The position numbers and the translations under genes are program-made. The notes under the pieces were generated by a model, which was given only the letters and a program-made list of their open reading frames with translations, made no database searches and was not told the origin of the DNA. Shown piece after piece: positions 60,046 to 64,000 of a stretch of 64,000 bases of DNA (the stretch's first letter is position 1; the number at the start of each line of letters is the position of its first letter). This DNA is from JAENVU01 sp963765075 (GTDB lineage Bacteria > Actinomycetota > Acidimicrobiia > IMCC26256 > JAENVU01): positions 682,001-746,000 of the forward strand of contig CAVXVA010000003.1 in the NCBI GenBank assembly GCA_963765075.1. The letters are read 5' to 3'.

Positions 60046-61169
60046 CCCGCGCCCTGAACCTCGTCGAGCGCCTCGATCACGGTCACGAGCGAGATGCCCG
60101 ATCGAACCGGCAGGTCCCGGAACCGCGTGACGACCTCACGAAGATCTCCGTGGGTCGTCTCGGACGCCACCGACGGCGCCATCTCCCCGAGCACGCTGGC
60201 CACGGTCGGCGGCCCGGCAACCAGAACCCCAGCCACGCGGTACCGACCCCACGCAAGCCCGTCAGGCTCTCCGTCGAGATGGTGGCGGGCCGCGGCCACC
60301 TCGGCCAACGCGCGACGGTCAGGGTGCAACGCGGCGGCCCCGGTCACGACGGTCGGCCCGTCGGCGGCGAGGATGGTCGAGGGGATGTCCGCACAACGGA
60401 GACCGGCGCGCACGGCGGCCCGTTCGAACGCCACACGATTCTTCGGAATGGGAACCACGACGACGGCGTCGCTCCGGCCCACGCTCATCGCCTCCAGCAC
60501 CATCTCTCCCGGCCGGGTGAGGTGGATCGCAATCTGAGCGAGCAGCGCGTCGAGGACCCGCTCCGGACTGCGGCTCCGCAACAACACGTCGGGGCCACGG
60601 TGTAACCGCGAGACCTCCATCATCGGGCCACGGCTCGGCGCCGACGGCAGGACGACGCCGTATGCAGGTCGGTCGTCAGGATGGTCGATCCGTCCGAGAG
60701 CTCGGTCGCCGAGCGCGTGTTCCAATGCTGCCGCGACCTGGTGGTCCGCGCCGATCGCCAGCACGCCTGCGCCCACATCGACGAGCACCGCATGCTCGTA
60801 GTCGGGCCCGGGACCACAGGCGGAACACGCTGGTGCCGGTTGGAGCAATGGTTTGGAAAAGGTCGGCGGAGGCGCGACCTCGCCCGCGGCCACCGCGAGC
60901 AGGCCGACATCGATCAGGCCGCGAGCGGCAGCCACGACATCGCGTCGCACCACGGCCGGATCCGCCGAGAACTCGACCGCAAGTTGGTCGGCCACGCGCG
61001 CCAACTGGACGCGCTCCTCGCACGCGGCCCACACGCTCGCGGCCGCCAAGTTCAGTGTGTGAATTTCGGTCCCACTCGCAATGACCACGCCGTCGGCCAT
61101 CGCCACGAACTGGCTCGGCTCGGGTGCGTACACCCACGTCGTCGCATCGACCGGCGCGACGCCGCTCAT
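60042..61169 (-). CDS. PqqD-like (RRE) domain protein
   Basis: 375 aa. Residues 18-95 look like a PqqD/RiPP-recognition fold: a strand-rich part (VYAPEPSQFVAMADGVVIAS), then IHTLNLAAASVWAACEERVQ and LARVADQLAVEFSADPAVVR. The other 280 residues contain an ACSACGPGPDYEH segment and alpha/beta stretches (DAVVVVPIPKNRVAFERAAV; GLAWGRYRVAGVLVAGPPTV) of no family I know. In the same operon as the HPr-kinase-like gene, whose stop overlaps this start by 4 nt. PqqD-type domains bind peptides; here the partner could be an exported or modified protein. Partner and reaction are unknown. Confidence 0.65.
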   Translation of the reverse strand: MSGVAPVDATTWVYAPEPSQFVAMADGVVIASGTEIHTLNLAAASVWAACEERVQLARVADQLAVEFSADPAVVRRDVVAAARGLIDVGLLAVAAGEVAPPPTFSKPLLQPAPACSACGPGPDYEHAVLVDVGAGVLAIGADHQVAAALEHALGDRALGRIDHPDDRPAYGVVLPSAPSRGPMMEVSRLHRGPDVLLRSRSPERVLDALLAQIAIHLTRPGEMVLEAMSVGRSDAVVVVPIPKNRVAFERAAVRAGLRCADIPSTILAADGPTVVTGAAALHPDRRALAEVAAARHHLDGEPDGLAWGRYRVAGVLVAGPPTVASVLGEMAPSVASETTHGDLREVVTRFRDLPVRSGISLVTVIEALDEVQGAG

Positions 61170-62050
61170 CGGCGCGTCCCGGCCCGCGTCACATCGAGGA
61201 CGCCGTCGACGGCCTCGTCGAGATCACCACTCACCAGGTGGAAGCCGGGCACACCATTCAACAGGGTGGCCAGCGTGGCCAGCGTGCCTGCGGTCTCCAG
61301 GGCGAACGTGTGACTCGCGACGCCCGCCAGGAGCGCCATCGGATCGAGCGGCGTGATCGTGGTCATCGCGTTCGGTTCGTAGGTGGGCAGCACAACGGCG
61401 CCGATGGGAACGTCAGCCGCGGCGGGGACCCCCAACCGATCGGCAGGAACGAATCCCGACGCACCGAGGTACTGCGCCGCGGCCTCGCCGGGCGCCCAGG
61501 AAATCGGGGCCAGCGCGGCGGGTGGAACCCCGAGCGAACACGGGCGCGGGTACGGCCGCACGACACCGCGTGCGGGATCGATCGCCACCACTTCGTCGGT
61601 GAGATACGCAAAGCCCCGCTGCACCAACCCCGCCACCAACGTCGACTTTCCCGCTCCCATCGGGCCGGGGAGCACCACGGCCCGTCCATCGACGACCGCA
61701 GCCGCGGCGTGCACGCGCAGCGCGGCGCACGAGTGGGTGATCGCGCGCTGGTTCAACTCGAACATCAGGTGCGCGAACGCGATCGTGCGCGCCGGGGTGC
61801 GCACGACGATGCCCTCATCGGTCGCAACGAAATAGCTTCGGTCATCCTCGGCGCCGGTCGACCCGATCAGTACCGCCTCGGCCGTGCCCCCCACAACCAC
61901 GAGTGGCGCGAACAGTTCCTCGACCAAACCAAGCACCGCGTCGTCGTCGCTGTGCACTGCGACATTCAGATCGAGCAGCCCGAGACTGGCCGTCCGGCCC
62001 CATCCTTCCGCGCCCAGGATCTCGCTCGGCACCCAGGTCCGGTCAACCAT
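61166..62050 (-). CDS. HPr kinase/phosphorylase-like P-loop protein
   Basis: 294 aa. The P-loop VVLPGPMGAGKSTLVAGLVQ lies about residue 123-142, preceded by the HPrK-type lead-in LRVHAAAAVVDGRAV and followed by FAYLTDEVVAIDPARGVVRP, a Walker B-like Asp and a second acidic residue as in HprK. The N-terminal 110 residues (LNVAVHSDDDAVLGLVEELF) are unlike the regulatory domain of true HprK. It has no PTS neighbour, so its substrate is probably not HPr. The ATG at 62050 overlaps the previous gene; a GTG further upstream would add 10 residues. Part of a four-gene unit. Confidence 0.78.
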   Translation of the reverse strand: MVDRTWVPSEILGAEGWGRTASLGLLDLNVAVHSDDDAVLGLVEELFAPLVVVGGTAEAVLIGSTGAEDDRSYFVATDEGIVVRTPARTIAFAHLMFELNQRAITHSCAALRVHAAAAVVDGRAVVLPGPMGAGKSTLVAGLVQRGFAYLTDEVVAIDPARGVVRPYPRPCSLGVPPAALAPISWAPGEAAAQYLGASGFVPADRLGVPAAADVPIGAVVLPTYEPNAMTTITPLDPMALLAGVASHTFALETAGTLATLATLLNGVPGFHLVSGDLDEAVDGVLDVTRAGTRR

Positions 62051-63641
62051 CGCCTCGACCGCGCGGCCCCCGACGGTCACGGAACCGCTCGTACGGATCG
62101 AACGAAAAGTCGGCGTCGATATAGGGATCGACCGGTTCGCCGGTCGGGTGGACGTCAGTCGCTTCGGCCTCGCTCGGGTAGGGAGCCGGGGCCGCTTCGT
62201 CGAGGTGCGGATCCGGCACTTCGACCCGGCCGGCCAAAGCCTCCTCGATCGAGATGGTGCCTTCGCGCTTCCACTCGGGAAGACACAGCAACACCAAGAA
62301 GAACGGCAAGACCTGACATCGCTGGCGGGCCAGGATCCCGAAGTTCGAAAACGACGAGAACGCGAAGATGAAGGTGAACATGATCCCGACGCTGTAGGCA
62401 ACGTACGGGGTACGGCGCATCGACCTCGGGATCGATCGCAGTCGCCGCCGGGATTTGACCGCCAACACGATGAGGAACACGCCTTCGAGCGACGATCCGA
62501 ACGACACCGGGCTACTGGCTTCAATCGGCAAGGGGCGGAACAGGACGGTAACGAGGGCGAGCGGTGTGTTCAACGGATTCGACATGCGCACTGGGGTGAA
62601 CGTCGAACCCGCTTCGCTGGTTCGACCCTCGGCATCGCTCAGCGTCTGATTGATCGTCTCCTGATCCAGACGTTCCACACCAAAGAACTGCGCGGTCGAG
62701 GCGGCAAGGGTGGTGCCCAGCACCACGAGCATCCCGAACAGGATCATGCGCAGGATCGACGATGTTCCACCGGGACGCGTCGATTTCCCCAACGCCGCGG
62801 CGAGGAAGATGCCCGAGAAGATCGTGAGCGAGACGTGTGGTCGCAACAGGGTGACCCCAAAGAGGCCGGCCGCCACCATCACGACACCAAGCGGTATCTC
62901 CCGGGTCATGACGAGCGCGACTCCGTACGACGCGATTCCCAGACAGAAGATTGCCCAGCCTTCTTTGCCGAGGGCGGAAGGCCAGTACAAGAACGACGGG
63001 AGGAACAACACCAAGATCGCGTACCGCCGGTGCAAACCGTCAGGAACGGCGCGCGCGAACGCCCGCCACAACAGCAAGAGCCCAACGAACGACATGAACG
63101 AGAACACGATCGCACCGCTGTACTCGGAGGCGCCGGTGACGGAATAGATGACACCGGTCATCGTCCGCATGAACTCGGTGCCACTCCACGACCGGATCTG
63201 GGAGAAATCGAAGCCGCGGAACATCGGCGCGAAGAACTGTCCCCATTGGTGATAGTCGAGCGCGTCGGAACGGTTGTCGTAGATCAGCGAGACCACGAGC
63301 GCGCGCACGAAGGTCCCGATCATCTTGGCCCAGAACGCAGCCATGACGAACGACACCATCCACGGGTCGCGGTCGACTGCCGCGATCCGTCGGGCGACAC
63401 GCCAAGCGATGTAGGCCAGCACCGGCACCAGGAACACCGGCTCGATCAGGTCGTACCGGCCGCTTCCGAACGCCACGATGATCGTGACGCCGTACAGCAC
63501 CGCGCCGACACCGATCACGGTCCGCGGCCACTGCGGGACCTTCACCTGCGCGAGCTCGCGCTCGTGGGCAAGCGGGAGCGATTCCGATGCTGCGTCCGGC
63601 CCGATCGGGTCCGGGATCTCGGCGGCGGCGTCGTCGGTCAC
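62043..63641 (-). CDS. Multi-pass membrane protein, Wzy-like candidate
   Basis: 532 aa with about ten or eleven hydrophobic segments: VIGVGAVLYGVTIIVAFGSG, MVSFVMAAFWAKMIGTFVRA, AIVFSFMSFVGLLLLW, YAILVLFLPSFLYW, WAIFCLGIASYGVALV, IPLGVVMVAAGLFGVTLL and so on, with a large loop between (TSEAGSTFTPVRMSNPLNTP) and soluble acidic ends. The layout and its position in a glycan locus fit an O-antigen-polymerase-like or oligosaccharyl-transfer protein. No diagnostic motif is present, so the family is unproven. GTG start overlapping the preceding stop as GTGA. Confidence 0.7.
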   Translation of the reverse strand: MTDDAAAEIPDPIGPDAASESLPLAHERELAQVKVPQWPRTVIGVGAVLYGVTIIVAFGSGRYDLIEPVFLVPVLAYIAWRVARRIAAVDRDPWMVSFVMAAFWAKMIGTFVRALVVSLIYDNRSDALDYHQWGQFFAPMFRGFDFSQIRSWSGTEFMRTMTGVIYSVTGASEYSGAIVFSFMSFVGLLLLWRAFARAVPDGLHRRYAILVLFLPSFLYWPSALGKEGWAIFCLGIASYGVALVMTREIPLGVVMVAAGLFGVTLLRPHVSLTIFSGIFLAAALGKSTRPGGTSSILRMILFGMLVVLGTTLAASTAQFFGVERLDQETINQTLSDAEGRTSEAGSTFTPVRMSNPLNTPLALVTVLFRPLPIEASSPVSFGSSLEGVFLIVLAVKSRRRLRSIPRSMRRTPYVAYSVGIMFTFIFAFSSFSNFGILARQRCQVLPFFLVLLCLPEWKREGTISIEEALAGRVEVPDPHLDEAAPAPYPSEAEATDVHPTGEPVDPYIDADFSFDPYERFRDRRGPRGRGDG

Positions 63642-64000
63642 GGTAGGTCACCCTTGCGGACGCGTGCATCCCACGCGCGACGCACCCTCCGGGCGTAGCC
63701 ACCGTCGTGGCGTAGGGCGTACGAGCGGTCCACCAGCACGAGGGCGCGGAGGTACGCAGCTTTCGCGGTGATCCCGGGCACCGCGGGAACTGCGGCCACC
63801 ATCTGGCGCGCGTAGCTGCGGCGCGATCCGGTGTACGCGGCCAACGCCCGGGTCTCGAACCGACTCTCGGCATACCATCGGGCCGCCTCGGACTCCGGTG
63901 TCGGCGCGAGTTGCAGACTCGTCCACGCGCCGGCCACCGCCCGGGCCACGACTGCACCCAGCCGCCAACGGTCGGCCACGGCGCGAACTGCGTCAAGGTC
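63638..64000 (-). CDS. Nucleotidyltransferase-family protein, C-terminal part (runs off the window)
   Basis: The frame stays open to the right edge, where the visible sequence starts DLDAVRAVADRWRLGAVVAR, so the true start lies beyond. The segment (helices with W-R-L-G-A-V-V-A-R-A) resembles the helical C-terminal region of the uncharacterised NTP_transf_5 nucleotidyltransferases, with LRALVLVDRSYALRHDGGYA and a basic tail ending RKGDLP. The nucleotide-binding GS motif would be outside the window. It is the first visible gene of the nucleotidyltransferase - membrane protein - HPrK-like - PqqD-like unit. Confidence 0.55.
   Translation of the reverse strand, partial: DLDAVRAVADRWRLGAVVARAVAGAWTSLQLAPTPESEAARWYAESRFETRALAAYTGSRRSYARQMVAAVPAVPGITAKAAYLRALVLVDRSYALRHDGGYARRVRRAWDARVRKGDLP

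Noticed and set aside
60094..60605. Plus-strand frames opposite the PqqD-like gene
   Set aside because: They lie in a region already explained by the operon on the minus strand and lack starts with ribosome-binding sites or motifs.
1..64000. CRISPR arrays, tRNA or rRNA genes, insertion sequences, phage genes
   Set aside because: No regularly spaced direct repeats, no cloverleaf or rRNA-like stretches and no transposase, integrase or phage motifs were seen in any frame I read.

Overview
The window is 64 kb of high-GC bacterial DNA. It is gene-dense, uses GTG and TTG starts often, and joins genes by 4-nt NTGA overlaps. The order infA-rpmJ-rpsM-rpsK-rpsD-rpoA-rplQ-truA, then rplM-rpsI-glmM-glmS-acpS-nnr-alr-hydrolase-tsaE-tsaB-rimI-tsaD-groES, is the classic actinobacterial order. 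The type IV pilus genes, the very long GlmS-like protein and the large surface-glycan locus suggest a deep-branching actinobacterium, perhaps class Acidimicrobiia. That placement is inference. I saw no rRNA, tRNA, IS element, phage gene or CRISPR array.

Layout. 1-3.4 kb: start of a Nudix hydrolase, a secreted SGNH hydrolase flanked by two related hairpin repeats, and an acyl-CoA synthetase. 3.4-8.3 kb: type IV pilus genes (pilin, PilT, PilC, PilB). 8.4-22.4 kb: a long minus-strand run from rplM/rpsI through cell-wall precursor genes (glmM, a 1138-aa GlmS-like protein, alr), acpS, NAD(P)HX repair and the t6A tRNA-modification set (tsaE, tsaB, tsaD) with rimI, ending in groES with a CIRCE-type operator. 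22.6-24.7 kb: a plus-strand phosphodiesterase and lipoprotein inserted between the two ribosomal blocks. 24.7-28.7 kb: truA, rplQ, rpoA, rpsD, rpsK, rpsM, rpmJ, infA. 28.8-33.8 kb: rfbA (dTDP-glucose pyrophosphorylase) and several unrecognised envelope or secreted proteins.

34-58 kb is a large surface-polysaccharide island. It holds a Wzm/Wzt-type ABC exporter, about nine glycosyltransferase genes of GT2-like and GT4-like type, a methyltransferase, a metallo-beta-lactamase-fold protein, and seven proteins with sulfotransferase-type PAPS-binding loops, one of them fused to a GT2 domain. Two divergent GT2 pairs look like copies of one ancestral module. The simplest reading is synthesis and export of a sulfated, methylated glycan. 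58-64 kb carries a Tat-exported Ser/Asp/Gly-rich protein, a UDP-sugar dehydrogenase and, on the other strand, an operon of a nucleotidyltransferase-like protein, a Wzy-like membrane protein, an HPr-kinase-like P-loop protein and a PqqD-like protein. This last set is the best candidate for a poorly described system.

Quality note: seven otherwise well-conserved genes carry about ten single-base frame breaks, most equivalent to +1 insertions. This looks more like residual indel error in the assembly than real gene decay, but needs reads to decide.
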